DNA of 64,000 bases from CAYMZZ01 sp046297935 (GTDB taxonomy: Bacteria; Bacteroidota; Bacteroidia; Chitinophagales; Chitinophagaceae): contig JBKBHA010000002.1 of NCBI GenBank assembly GCA_046297935.1, positions 310,001 to 374,000 on the forward strand. Direction: 5' to 3'. The notes below the pieces were generated by a model. The model searched no databases. It was not told the origin of the DNA and worked only from the letters and a program-made list of their open reading frames with translations. Position numbers and translations under genes: made by a program. This document shows positions 36,650-44,772 of this stretch, piece after piece; the stretch's first letter is position 1, and every line of letters starts with the position of its first letter.

Positions 36650-36711
36650 GCGAATGTGCGAATGTGCAAACCTGCCTGCCGGCAGGCAGGTTTGCACATT
36701 TGCACATTCGC
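36650..36711. repeat. 31-bp near-perfect palindrome
   Basis: 36650-36680 and 36681-36711 are reverse complements with one G-T wobble and no loop. The core is CCTGCCTGCCGGCAGGCAGG. It lies 16 bp after the metalloprotease stop and 18 bp before the nusB promoter box. As RNA it would be a very stable hairpin without a T-run. The core is a type of repeat found scattered in environmental Bacteroidota genomes. Confidence 0.85.
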
Positions 36712-36737
36712 ATATTGGGCTTTACGCCTTATCTTTG
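36707..36737 (+). promoter_or_regulatory. Promoter of nusB
   Basis: TTCG (36707-36710), 19 nt, then TATCTTTG (36730-36737): one mismatch to the Bacteroidota TTTG-N19-TAnnTTTG consensus. It ends 21 nt before the nusB ATG, and the -33 part overlaps the palindrome. Confidence 0.6.
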
Positions 36738-36758
36738 CGGCGCAAATAGTTCTTAAAA

Positions 36759-37688
36759 ATGATCAGCAGAAGAAATATCCGGGTCAAAGTGATGCAGACC
36801 CTCTATACGTTGGAGACCCTGGAAGGTTCAACAAAACCTGGTGAACCACAAAAAATATTGCAACAACATTTTGACAGTACCCGCTCCCTGCTGGTTTATC
36901 TCAATTGGTTTTTGATGGAAGTGGCGCGATATGCCGAAACAGAAGCGCATAAAAGAGCCAGCAAGCACCTGCCTACCGCGGACGACCTTAATGTCAATAC
37001 TAAAATTGCCGGCAACGAGCTGCTTTGGAAAATGATGGAGGACGAAGCGTTGCAACAGCAGTTTGATAGAGACAAACCCCAACTGCGCGCCGATCGAGAA
37101 CTGATCCGGAAGATTTACCTGCAACTGGTACAAACTTCAGAATACCTGCAGTACATCAACAGCAGTACCAGAGAAAAAGCGGAAGAACGCAAGATTCTGG
37201 AATTTATATTAAACGACCTGATGCTGGCAAACGATGCTTTTGTAAGTCATATTGAAGAAAATTTCACCAATTGGGATGATGATGGTGAAATGATCGTGCA
37301 GCTCATGGCGGGTTATTTGAGTAAACCCGGCAGCTACGATTTTAAGAATCTGTTGACGGCCGATAAAGGAGAATTTGCAAAATCTCTTCTCAATACCGTA
37401 ATTGAAAAATCAGCCTATTTACAGGAGTTGATTATTCCCCGCCTTAAAAACTGGGATCCCGAACGTATTGCGCAACTTGACATGGTGCTGATGAAAATGG
37501 GGGTCGCCGAATTTCTTTATTTCGAGACTATTCCGCCGAAGGTGACTATTAATGAATACATCGATCTGGCCAAAGAATACAGCACCGCCCAAAGCGGCCA
37601 GTTTGTAAACGGAATTTTGGATAATATCCATAAAGACCTGGTTCAGCAGGGAAAAATGCTGAAAGTGGATTATCGGAAAGGTGGATAA
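36759..37688 (+). CDS. nusB: Transcription antitermination factor NusB
   Basis: A 309-residue protein, the long form found in Bacteroidota. The start MISRRNIRVKVMQTLYTLE is the NusB RNA-binding opening, a long helical insertion follows (about residues 35-185), and the C-terminal NusB domain shows WDPERIAQLDMVLMKMGVAEFLYF, VTINEYIDLAKEYS and GQFVNGILDNIHK. NusB with NusE (S10) binds boxA RNA and supports antitermination of rRNA operons. It heads a run of nusB, a DUF1573 lipoprotein gene, yajC and coaE. Confidence 0.95.
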   Translation: MISRRNIRVKVMQTLYTLETLEGSTKPGEPQKILQQHFDSTRSLLVYLNWFLMEVARYAETEAHKRASKHLPTADDLNVNTKIAGNELLWKMMEDEALQQQFDRDKPQLRADRELIRKIYLQLVQTSEYLQYINSSTREKAEERKILEFILNDLMLANDAFVSHIEENFTNWDDDGEMIVQLMAGYLSKPGSYDFKNLLTADKGEFAKSLLNTVIEKSAYLQELIIPRLKNWDPERIAQLDMVLMKMGVAEFLYFETIPPKVTINEYIDLAKEYSTAQSGQFVNGILDNIHKDLVQQGKMLKVDYRKGG

Positions 37689-37692
37689 CCGG

Positions 37693-37724
37693 TTCAGCTA
37701 AATCGACCCATTGTCTTAACTTTG
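37693..37724 (+). promoter_or_regulatory. Promoter-like element before the DUF1573 gene
   Basis: TTCA (37693-37696), 20 nt, then TAACTTTG (37717-37724), which matches the -7 consensus. It lies 23 nt before the ATG and would add a start point within the nusB operon. Confidence 0.5.
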
Positions 37725-37747
37725 CCCTCACTTTAAATTTCCTACAA

Positions 37748-38194
37748 ATGAAGCAGTTTCTTTTAGCAACTGTATTGATGGCTGGACTGGCAGCATGTGG
37801 CACTGCCGACAAAAGTAGTGAAGGTCCGGTTCTTACAGAAGAACAAAAGCAAAAAGCCGTAACAGATAGCAGCCAGTTCACCACAGTTGAATGGCTTGGC
37901 GGTACTTTCCAGGATCTGGGCAAAGTGACAGATGGACAGGTAGTGGAAGTAAGCTTTCGTTTCCGTAACTCAGGCACCAACAACCTCATCATTGAAAATG
38001 TGACAGCGGGTTGTGGCTGCACAGTTCCCGAAAAGCCCGGTCGCCCCTACGCACCAGGTGAAGAAGGCGTGATCAAAGCAAAATTCGACAGCCGTGGCCG
38101 CAAAGGCAATAACGACAAATATGTAACCGTAAAGGCCAATACCAAACCAACCTTGGAGCACGTATTGAGCTTTAAGATTTTCGTAAACGAGTAA
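37748..38194 (+). CDS. DUF1573 domain lipoprotein
   Basis: A 148-residue protein with a lipobox (MAGLAAC, Cys at about residue 17). The mature part is a DUF1573 domain: FQDLGKVTDGQVVEVSFRFRNSGTNNLIIENVTAGCGCTVPE. It has the conserved CGC motif and the PYAPGEEGVIKAKFDSRGR ending, an Ig-like beta sandwich. These proteins are very common in Bacteroidota and their function is unknown. The gene sits 20 bp before yajC and may be cotranscribed with it. Confidence 0.88.
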   Translation: MKQFLLATVLMAGLAACGTADKSSEGPVLTEEQKQKAVTDSSQFTTVEWLGGTFQDLGKVTDGQVVEVSFRFRNSGTNNLIIENVTAGCGCTVPEKPGRPYAPGEEGVIKAKFDSRGRKGNNDKYVTVKANTKPTLEHVLSFKIFVNE

Positions 38195-38214
38195 TTACAC
38201 AAACAATACAAAGC

Positions 38215-38559
38215 ATGAACTACAATTTTCTTTTGCAGGCAGCCAGCCAGGGATCCGGCATGAACACCATGTCATTGATTATGTTGGGCGGTATGATCCT
38301 GGTTTTCTGGTTATTTTTCATTCGTCCGCAGGCAAAGCGTGCAAAAAACCAAAAGAAGTTTATCGAGGACCTGCAAAAAGGTGATAAAGTAGTAACCATT
38401 GCCGGCATACACGGCAAAATCAATAAGGTGAATGATGATGGTGTTACGCTTGACATTGAAGTAAGTCCTGGCAGTTACCTGAAGATTGAAAAGTCAGCAA
38501 TCAGTATGGATTGGACGGCTGCCCAGAATAAGGCTGCAGGCGTTGCTGAGAAAAAATAA
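38215..38559 (+). CDS. yajC: Preprotein translocase subunit YajC
   Basis: A 114-residue protein with one transmembrane helix (MSLIMLGGMILVFWLFFIRP) followed by the YajC signature QAKRAKNQKKFIEDLQKGDKVVTIAGIHGKI. YajC associates with SecDF in the inner membrane and supports SecYEG-dependent export. It is not in the secDF operon here: secDF is about 2.5 kb downstream, beyond coaE and the aminotransferase gene. Confidence 0.95.
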   Translation: MNYNFLLQAASQGSGMNTMSLIMLGGMILVFWLFFIRPQAKRAKNQKKFIEDLQKGDKVVTIAGIHGKINKVNDDGVTLDIEVSPGSYLKIEKSAISMDWTAAQNKAAGVAEKK

Positions 38560-38649
38560 TCAGTCGGATATCCGGCTACAAGTTCCAGTTTTACTAAATT
38601 TCTATAGAAAAAGTAAGGCTGGAATTTTTTATTTCTTAAAACAGCTTCT

Positions 38650-39240
38650 ATGCTGAAAGTTGGAATAACCGGTGGCATTGGTAGCGGCAAAACAACCGTA
38701 GCAAGGGTATTTGAAGTGCTGGGCATACCTGTGTACTATGCCGATAAAGAAACCCGCCGTTTAATGGATGCTGACCCTGAGATCAGGAAACAGATAATAT
38801 CAGCTTTTGGGCAGGAAAGTTATACTGCCGAAGGATTAAATCGAAAATACATAGCGCAAATAGTTTTCAACCAACCTAAACTACTGGAGCGCCTGAATTC
38901 AATCACCCACCCCGTAAGCATACAGGACGCCGCTGAATGGTCGGCCAGGCAAAGCTCCCCTTACACACTTAAAGAAGCTGCCCTTATTTTTGAGAGCGGC
39001 TCCGCCAGTCAACTCGATTTTGTGATAGGTGTGTATGCACCTGAGCCATTGCGTATCAAAAGAGTAATGGATCGCGATGGACTGTCGGCACCGGATGTGA
39101 AAGCCCGAATAGCCAGACAGATTGACGAAACAATTAAAATGAAGCTTTGTGATGCCGTCATCAGAAACGATGATCAGGAAATGGTGATACCACAAGTGTT
39201 GGACTTGCATCAACTCCTTCTAACCAAAGCAGGATCTTAA
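38650..39240 (+). CDS. coaE: Dephospho-CoA kinase
   Basis: A 196-residue P-loop kinase: GITGGIGSGKTTVARVFEVLGIPVYYADK contains the Walker A (GGIGSGKT) and the CoaE signature, with RIKRVMDRDGLSAPDVKARIARQ as the lid region. It catalyses the last step of coenzyme A synthesis, ATP + dephospho-CoA to CoA. It ends the nusB-yajC run, about 90 bp after yajC. Confidence 0.95.
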   Translation: MLKVGITGGIGSGKTTVARVFEVLGIPVYYADKETRRLMDADPEIRKQIISAFGQESYTAEGLNRKYIAQIVFNQPKLLERLNSITHPVSIQDAAEWSARQSSPYTLKEAALIFESGSASQLDFVIGVYAPEPLRIKRVMDRDGLSAPDVKARIARQIDETIKMKLCDAVIRNDDQEMVIPQVLDLHQLLLTKAGS

Positions 39241-39294
39241 TTTGAGAATTGGTAGAAGTCGGCGCCCCATGGGCAATTCCTGCCAATTCTCAAA
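39241..39294. repeat. 12-bp inverted repeat between convergent coaE and aminotransferase genes
   Basis: TTTGAGAATTGG (39241-39252) and CCAATTCTCAAA (39283-39294) are perfect reverse complements separated by 30 nt. The position fits a bidirectional transcription end, but the loop is long and there is no clear T-run. Confidence 0.5.
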
Positions 39295-39306
39295 TTCACC
39301 AATTCC

Positions 39307-40497
39307 CTATTTCAATTTTTCGAGAGCTGCGCGTATCCGTTTCCAGGCTTCCTCAATTTTTTCCATGCTGTTGGCAAACGAAAAACGCACGCAGTCGGGA
39401 TCTCCAAAAGCCTCGCCCATAACCGAAGAAACGTGGGCGGTGTTGAGCAGGTACATACAGAAATCGCCGGAAGTGCGGATGGTAGTTGTGCCATCCGTTT
39501 TTCCAAAGTATGCGCTAATGTCGGGGAAAATATAAAATGCTCCGTCTGGTTCTGCGCATTCAATTCCGGGAATTTCGCGCACCATCTCCAACACACGCTG
39601 GCGACGGCGGGCAAATTCGGCCACCATGTCTTCGGTTGGACGTAAATCGGTAGTTAGTGCCGCCACTCCCGCTTTTTGCGCGATGGAACAGGTTCCGCTA
39701 GTGAACTGACCCTGTAATTTTTCGCAGGCTTTTGCAATAGACGCTTCTGCGGCAATATAACCCAGTCGCCATCCGGTCATTGCGAAGCCCTTGCTCAATC
39801 CGTTCACGATCACTACCCTGTCTTTCAGGTCAGGAAACTGGGCAATACTTTCGTGCCGGCCTTTGAAGTTGATGTACTCGTATATTTCATCGGAAATGAT
39901 CGTAATATTCGGATATTTCAGAAAAACATTTGCCAATGCCTCCAGTTCCTGTTTGTTGTAAACAGCACCACTGGGATTGCAGGGCGAGGAAAAAAGGAAT
40001 ACGTTCGTGTGTGGAGTGATCGCTGCTTCCAACTGCTCAGGTGTTATTTTAAATCCGTCGCTGGCGCTGGTTTTGATCTCCACTACCCGCCCGCGGGCAA
40101 TCTTCACCAATTCGCTGTAGGTAACCCAATACGGTGTAGGGATAATCACTTCATCGTTCTCATCTACCAGGGCCAAAATCACATTGGCAAGACTCTGTTT
40201 GGCGCCTGTGCTCACCACAATATTCTCCGGCTTATAGTCAAGATTATTATCCCGCTTCAGCTTGCTGCAAACAGCCTCACGCAGGTCAAGAAAGCCGGGA
40301 ACAGGCGTGTAATGACTCCAGTTGTCCTCAATGGCTTTGATAGCCGCCTGTTTAATATGCTCGGGCGTATCAAAATCTGGTTCGCCCAGGCTCAGATCAA
40401 TCACATCTATTCCCTGGGCGCGCAACTCGCGGCCCAGCTTCGCCATTTTCAGCGTTTCAGGTTCATTAAAGCGCTGCAACAGGGAGGATAACTGCAT
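39307..40497 (-). CDS. Class I aminotransferase, probable aspartate aminotransferase
   Basis: A 396-residue fold-type I PLP enzyme. Landmarks are IDLSLGEPDFDTPEHIKQAA, NPSGAVYNK, ISDEIYEYINF, the PLP Lys in NGLSKGFAMTGWRLGYIAA and the C-terminal Arg in CVRFSFANSMEKIEEAWKRI. It resembles the AspC subgroup Ib, also seen in Thermus, which converts aspartate and 2-oxoglutarate to oxaloacetate and glutamate; some members also act on prephenate. Alone on the minus strand. Confidence 0.88.
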   Translation of the reverse strand: MQLSSLLQRFNEPETLKMAKLGRELRAQGIDVIDLSLGEPDFDTPEHIKQAAIKAIEDNWSHYTPVPGFLDLREAVCSKLKRDNNLDYKPENIVVSTGAKQSLANVILALVDENDEVIIPTPYWVTYSELVKIARGRVVEIKTSASDGFKITPEQLEAAITPHTNVFLFSSPCNPSGAVYNKQELEALANVFLKYPNITIISDEIYEYINFKGRHESIAQFPDLKDRVVIVNGLSKGFAMTGWRLGYIAAEASIAKACEKLQGQFTSGTCSIAQKAGVAALTTDLRPTEDMVAEFARRRQRVLEMVREIPGIECAEPDGAFYIFPDISAYFGKTDGTTTIRTSGDFCMYLLNTAHVSSVMGEAFGDPDCVRFSFANSMEKIEEAWKRIRAALEKLK

Positions 40498-41012
40498 AAA
40501 TCGGCTCGTTTGTTTTTTCTTTTTTAGAATTGAAATAGCGTGTGCGAAGTTAACACATACGAGGCGTTAATGGTCGAAGAGTCCTAAAAGAAAATCGAAA
40601 AAACAGCAGAACAAACGTTAATAATCGGAAACATGGGCCAGCTGCTCGTTAGCCCAAAGCTGCAAATAAATTGAACAATGCCGGTTATGTTGTTTACGAC
40701 AATGAAGCCTTTTTGGTTTTTTCGGCTTTTCTCCTACGCGAACAAAAAACTGCTCAAAGTATTGCCAAAATCATTGCCAGCATATCAGGAACAAGGCGGT
40801 CCAAAAGTCTTCGATTCGCGACCATTCTTGCTGAAAAAGCGTATAATAATGTAATACAGCAAATTACATATTTACTAAATTAATATACAAACAAAATCTG
40901 CCTTTCGGGGAATGACCTAAAACACTATCTTTGCCGTCCTTAAAAACCGTATAAGCTACTGCCTGCCTGCTAACTGCAAGCTGGCGGCACAACAAGTAAA
41001 TCACAACAACGT
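40498..41012 (+). other. 515-bp intergenic region upstream of secDF
   Basis: No gene is called. The only frame of any size (40671-40883, 70 codons) starts with TTG and has no recognisable features. The right end holds the secDF promoter. The middle part (about 40660-40860) carries no hairpin that stands out; an unannotated small RNA or a decayed gene cannot be excluded. Confidence 0.4.
40903..40933 (+). promoter_or_regulatory. Promoter of secDF
   Basis: TTTC (40903-40906), 19 nt, then TATCTTTG (40926-40933), one mismatch from the TTTG-N19-TAnnTTTG consensus. It lies 80 nt before the secDF start codon. Confidence 0.6.
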
Positions 41013-44000
41013 ATGCAACTGAAAGGTTTGGTTCGATTTTTAACGATCCTGCTGACTGTTTACTCCCTGTACATGCTGTCGTTCGGCTGGTTTGTGAACC
41101 GGCACGAAAAAAAGTTGGAGACCAGTGCAAAGGAATATGTAAAGACCAACTTCCCCAATGCCAAAGGCGAGGAATTCGACACGCTTTTTAATTCACGTTT
41201 GCGTCGCCTGAAAGACAGTACCAAAGATGAAACCATCACTTATGGTATATCGGGCGCCATCAGCTATCAGAAGGCTCAACAGGAACAACTGAATCTGGGT
41301 CTCGACCTGCAGGGTGGTATCAACGTAACGCTCGAAGTGGAAATGAGTGGCTTGCTGACCAGTCTGGCGGGCAACACAAAAGATCCCAACTTTCAGCAGG
41401 CGATCGCCAATGCCAATAAGCGGAAAGCTAATAGCGACGAAAACTTCATTCGTCTTTTTACGGAAGAATACTCCAGGCTGGCTGGCCCCAATAAGATGGC
41501 TGCCTTATTCGCCGGTAACAACCGCGGCCGCATTTCGCCAACCGATAGCGACGACAAAGTGCGTGGAGTACTGGAAAGTCTTGCTTTGGATGCATTCGAC
41601 AATACCTTCCGTATTATGCAAACGCGGATTGATCAGTTTGGCGTAGCCCAACCCAATATCAATCCCGATCGTGACCGCGGAATCATAACAGTGGAGCTGC
41701 CAGGCGTTCAGGACAAACAACGTGTACGTAAAAAATTACAGAGCACAGCCAACCTTCAATTCTGGGAGGTTTACAATATCGGTGAGCTTGTTCAGTCAAT
41801 AGAAACGGCAGACGCTGCTTTCTTCAAATTAATGGGTGGTAAGACCAAAGAAGATTCTGCTTCCACGGCTTCCGGCCAACAAACACTTTCTGGCGATTCC
41901 AGCACACAATCGCTAAGCCAGCTGGAAAATGGAGTTGATTCGCTTGGCAGCAGCGATTCGGCTGCCAACAATTTGGCCGATCTGGAGGCCGAAGCCAAAA
42001 AGCATCTGGCAGGTTATATCCAGTTTGACCAACGTGGGTTTCAACAGGGTGAGCGTTTTAGCGCCCATATCGGCTATGTTTCAATTCGCGACACGGCACT
42101 GGTACGCAGCTACCTTGAAATGCCAGCAGTAAGAAATGCATTTCCGGCACAACTGGTGTGGATGTATGGTACACCGGAATTAGACGATAACGGAAAGCCG
42201 GTCAATTTCCTCGCATTGTATGCTATCAAAACCTTTGGGCGACTGAAGCCGAAAGTGGAAGGTGATGTGATCACTGATGCGCAGGCAGACTTTGATCCCA
42301 CTACCGGCAAGCCTACGGTAAATCTGCAAATGAATAATGCTGGAGCGCAGGCCTGGGGCAAAATGACCACCGAAAACAAGGACAAGCCAATTGCCATTAC
42401 TCTCGATAACCTGGTTTACTCAGCTCCCTTTGTGGACGAGCCCATTTTGACTGGCGATTCGCGCATCAGCGGTGGATTCACGATTCAGGAAGCGCAGGAT
42501 CTGGCTGGGATGCTTCGTGCTGGTAAACTTCCGGCGCCAGCCAAAATTGTGAGCGACCAGCAGGTAGGTCCTACTCTCGGTAAAGCAGCTATTCAGGGCG
42601 GTCTCACCGCATTCGCGCTGTCTTTTGCGGTGATATTTATTCTGATGCTGATTTATTATAACACCAGCGGATGGATCGCCAACATTGCATTGATCCTTAA
42701 CCTGCTGTTTACCGTCGGTGTATTGACGGCACTGGGAGCCACCCTTACGGCGCCTGGTATTGCCGGTTTGGTACTTACCATCGGTATGGCCGTAGATACC
42801 AACGTAATTATTTATGAGCGTATCAAGGAAGAGCTGGCGCGTGGCAAGGGCTACCTGCCTGCGGTGAACGACGGTTACCGCCGATCGCTTCCTCCGGTTC
42901 TCGATGGTCACATTACCACTATGATCACGGCCATCATTCTGTTCTATTTTGGTCTTGGTCCTGTTAAGGGATTTGCAACCACACAGATTCTTGGTTTGAT
43001 CCTGTCATTATTCTGCGGCATTTTGGTTAGCCGCTGGATTACCGACATGTTCATCAAGCGCAAAAAAGAACCAAAATATTTCACAGCTATTTCTCGTAAT
43101 ATCTTCAAGCATGCCCAATACAAGTTTGTAGAATTCCGCAAAGTGGCATATGTGGTAAGCTTTATTGTACTGGCATTGGGTATCGCGTCTTTCTTCCATG
43201 GATTCGATTATGGAGTAGAATTCGACGGAGGCCGAAGCTATCGCGTACGATTCGATAAGGCACTTTCTACGGCCGACATCGAGAAAGTACGGGATGATGT
43301 AAAACTTGCATTCGAAAACGAAAACCCGGTAATTAAAACGATCACCAACAATCGTACACTGGAAATCACAACTTCCTATCTGATTACCGATCCCAATACA
43401 GTGGTGGCCGACTCGATCGTGGAAAGGAAATTGTTTGAAGGCCTGAGCAGCCAACTGCCAGCGGGCTATACCTTTGACCAATTCGTTCGCGCTGAAAACT
43501 CGGTTGACGCTCCAGGAAAAATTGGTTCAAACAAAGTACTGCCTACCATTTCGGATGACCTGAAGCGGGGAGCCGTGAAGGCGACCATCTTCGCCATTTT
43601 TGTGGTGTTCCTGTACATCTTCATTCGTTTCCGCGACTGGCGTTATTCGCTTGGTACTATTGTGGCCCTGTTCCACGACGTGTTCGTAACCCTTATAGTG
43701 TTCTCATTTGCCAAAGAGATAGTGCCTTTCCCGCTCGAAATTGACCAGCACTTTATTGCGGCCTTGTTGACGGTGATCGGTTTCTCTATGAACGATACGG
43801 TGATCATCTTCGACCGAATCCGGGAAGATCGCAGTTTGTATCCGACCGCGCCGCTTGCGCAAACTATTAACCGGGCGATCAACGAAACCCTGAGTCGCAC
43901 GATCATGACTTCGCTTACAGTGTTTTTGACGATTCTGATCCTGTTCCTGGTGGGCGGAGAAGTAACCCGTGGATTTGCGTTCGCCATGTTGATCGGTGTT

Positions 44001-44117
44001 CTTACCGGTATCTACTCGTCTGTATTTGTAGCTGCTCCTATCCTGCTCGACCTGGGCAGTGGTAAAAAAGAAGAAGCTGCGGCGGCTAAAGTAGAGAAGA
44101 CAGGCAGCAAGAGTTAA
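41013..44117 (+). CDS. secDF: Protein translocase SecDF fusion protein
   Basis: A 1034-residue protein uniting SecD and SecF in one chain, as is usual in Bacteroidota. The SecD half shows LGLDLQGGINVTLEVE after the first helix and the motif GLVLTIGMAVDTNVIIYERI; the SecF half shows GVEFDGGRSYRVRF and TVIGFSMNDTVIIFDRIRED. Twelve transmembrane helices are expected, with large periplasmic domains at about residues 40-500 and 745-860. It uses the proton gradient to pull translocating proteins out of SecYEG. A low-complexity insert (about residues 285-330, rich in Ser, Asp and Gln) interrupts the first periplasmic domain. Confidence 0.96.
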   Translation: MQLKGLVRFLTILLTVYSLYMLSFGWFVNRHEKKLETSAKEYVKTNFPNAKGEEFDTLFNSRLRRLKDSTKDETITYGISGAISYQKAQQEQLNLGLDLQGGINVTLEVEMSGLLTSLAGNTKDPNFQQAIANANKRKANSDENFIRLFTEEYSRLAGPNKMAALFAGNNRGRISPTDSDDKVRGVLESLALDAFDNTFRIMQTRIDQFGVAQPNINPDRDRGIITVELPGVQDKQRVRKKLQSTANLQFWEVYNIGELVQSIETADAAFFKLMGGKTKEDSASTASGQQTLSGDSSTQSLSQLENGVDSLGSSDSAANNLADLEAEAKKHLAGYIQFDQRGFQQGERFSAHIGYVSIRDTALVRSYLEMPAVRNAFPAQLVWMYGTPELDDNGKPVNFLALYAIKTFGRLKPKVEGDVITDAQADFDPTTGKPTVNLQMNNAGAQAWGKMTTENKDKPIAITLDNLVYSAPFVDEPILTGDSRISGGFTIQEAQDLAGMLRAGKLPAPAKIVSDQQVGPTLGKAAIQGGLTAFALSFAVIFILMLIYYNTSGWIANIALILNLLFTVGVLTALGATLTAPGIAGLVLTIGMAVDTNVIIYERIKEELARGKGYLPAVNDGYRRSLPPVLDGHITTMITAIILFYFGLGPVKGFATTQILGLILSLFCGILVSRWITDMFIKRKKEPKYFTAISRNIFKHAQYKFVEFRKVAYVVSFIVLALGIASFFHGFDYGVEFDGGRSYRVRFDKALSTADIEKVRDDVKLAFENENPVIKTITNNRTLEITTSYLITDPNTVVADSIVERKLFEGLSSQLPAGYTFDQFVRAENSVDAPGKIGSNKVLPTISDDLKRGAVKATIFAIFVVFLYIFIRFRDWRYSLGTIVALFHDVFVTLIVFSFAKEIVPFPLEIDQHFIAALLTVIGFSMNDTVIIFDRIREDRSLYPTAPLAQTINRAINETLSRTIMTSLTVFLTILILFLVGGEVTRGFAFAMLIGVLTGIYSSVFVAAPILLDLGSGKKEEAAAAKVEKTGSKS

Positions 44118-44146
44118 TTCATCTGCAGCAATGCAGTTGATCAGAT

Positions 44147-44186
44147 AAAAGAGAGGCGGTAGTTAAACTACCGCCTCTCTTTTTTG
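44147..44186 (+). terminator. Very strong intrinsic terminator after secDF
   Basis: An 18-bp perfect stem (core GAGAGGCGGTAGTT with AACTACCGCCTCTC) has a single-base loop as drawn and is followed by TTTT. It lies 30 bp after the secDF stop. Confidence 0.9.
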
Positions 44187-44187
44187 T

Positions 44188-44219
44188 ATTGCACCCTGCC
44201 GGGGGAATAGCTACATTTG
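44188..44219 (+). promoter_or_regulatory. Promoter of the 44245 membrane-protein and mutase genes
   Basis: ATTG (44188-44191), 20 nt, then TACATTTG (44212-44219), matching TAnnTTTG. It is placed between the secDF terminator and the next start codon, 26 nt upstream of it. Confidence 0.55.
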
Positions 44220-44244
44220 CAGCTATCAAGTAAATCACCATTCT

Positions 44245-44757
44245 ATGGATCAAAGCCTGATCAATTTGTTGTTGGCCCTCCTGGCCCTGCTTATCGCTTT
44301 CTATTGTTTCTATCTGGTAAACGACGTGCGTAAACGGGTGGCAAAACAGGCAGCCAGTCCCGATTTCTCCGCCCGCCCCCTGCAACTACAGGCCTATGAG
44401 CGCCTGGTCATGTTGTCCGAACGCATAGCCATTCCCAATCTGATCAGCCGCGTAAACACGGCAGGACTCTCCGCCCGTGAAATGCAATTACTGCTCACGG
44501 AGAGCATTAAACAGGAATATGAATACAATGCCTCGCAACAGATTTACGTAAGTCCGGTAGCCTGGGAAGCCGTACGCAACCTGAAGGAACAAAATATGCT
44601 GATCATTAATCAGGTGGGAGCTACCCTGCCCGCTGAAGCAAGCGGCATGGATTTGAATAAACGCCTGCTCGAATTTATAATGACCCAGCAAAAAGGCGCC
44701 CTGCACGGCATCGTACTGGAAGCACTCAATTTCGAAGCAAAAAAAATAATGCGTTAA
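44245..44757 (+). CDS. Hypothetical membrane-anchored protein
   Basis: A 170-residue protein with an N-terminal transmembrane helix (residues 7-26) followed by a cytoplasmic helical domain (LQAYERLVMLSERIAIPNLI, LSAREMQLLLTESIKQEYEY). I recognise it as a kind of protein widespread in Bacteroidota, but it has no known function. It is 15 bp upstream of the mutase gene, so the two are almost certainly cotranscribed and it may assist or anchor the mutase; that is inference. Confidence 0.7.
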   Translation: MDQSLINLLLALLALLIAFYCFYLVNDVRKRVAKQAASPDFSARPLQLQAYERLVMLSERIAIPNLISRVNTAGLSAREMQLLLTESIKQEYEYNASQQIYVSPVAWEAVRNLKEQNMLIINQVGATLPAEASGMDLNKRLLEFIMTQQKGALHGIVLEALNFEAKKIMR

Positions 44758-44772
44758 TCCACCGTATCAGAT

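Noticed and set aside
40671..40883. 70-codon open frame upstream of secDF
   Set aside because: It starts with TTG, has no recognisable motif or ribosome binding site, and lies in an AT-rich stretch where chance frames of this size are expected.
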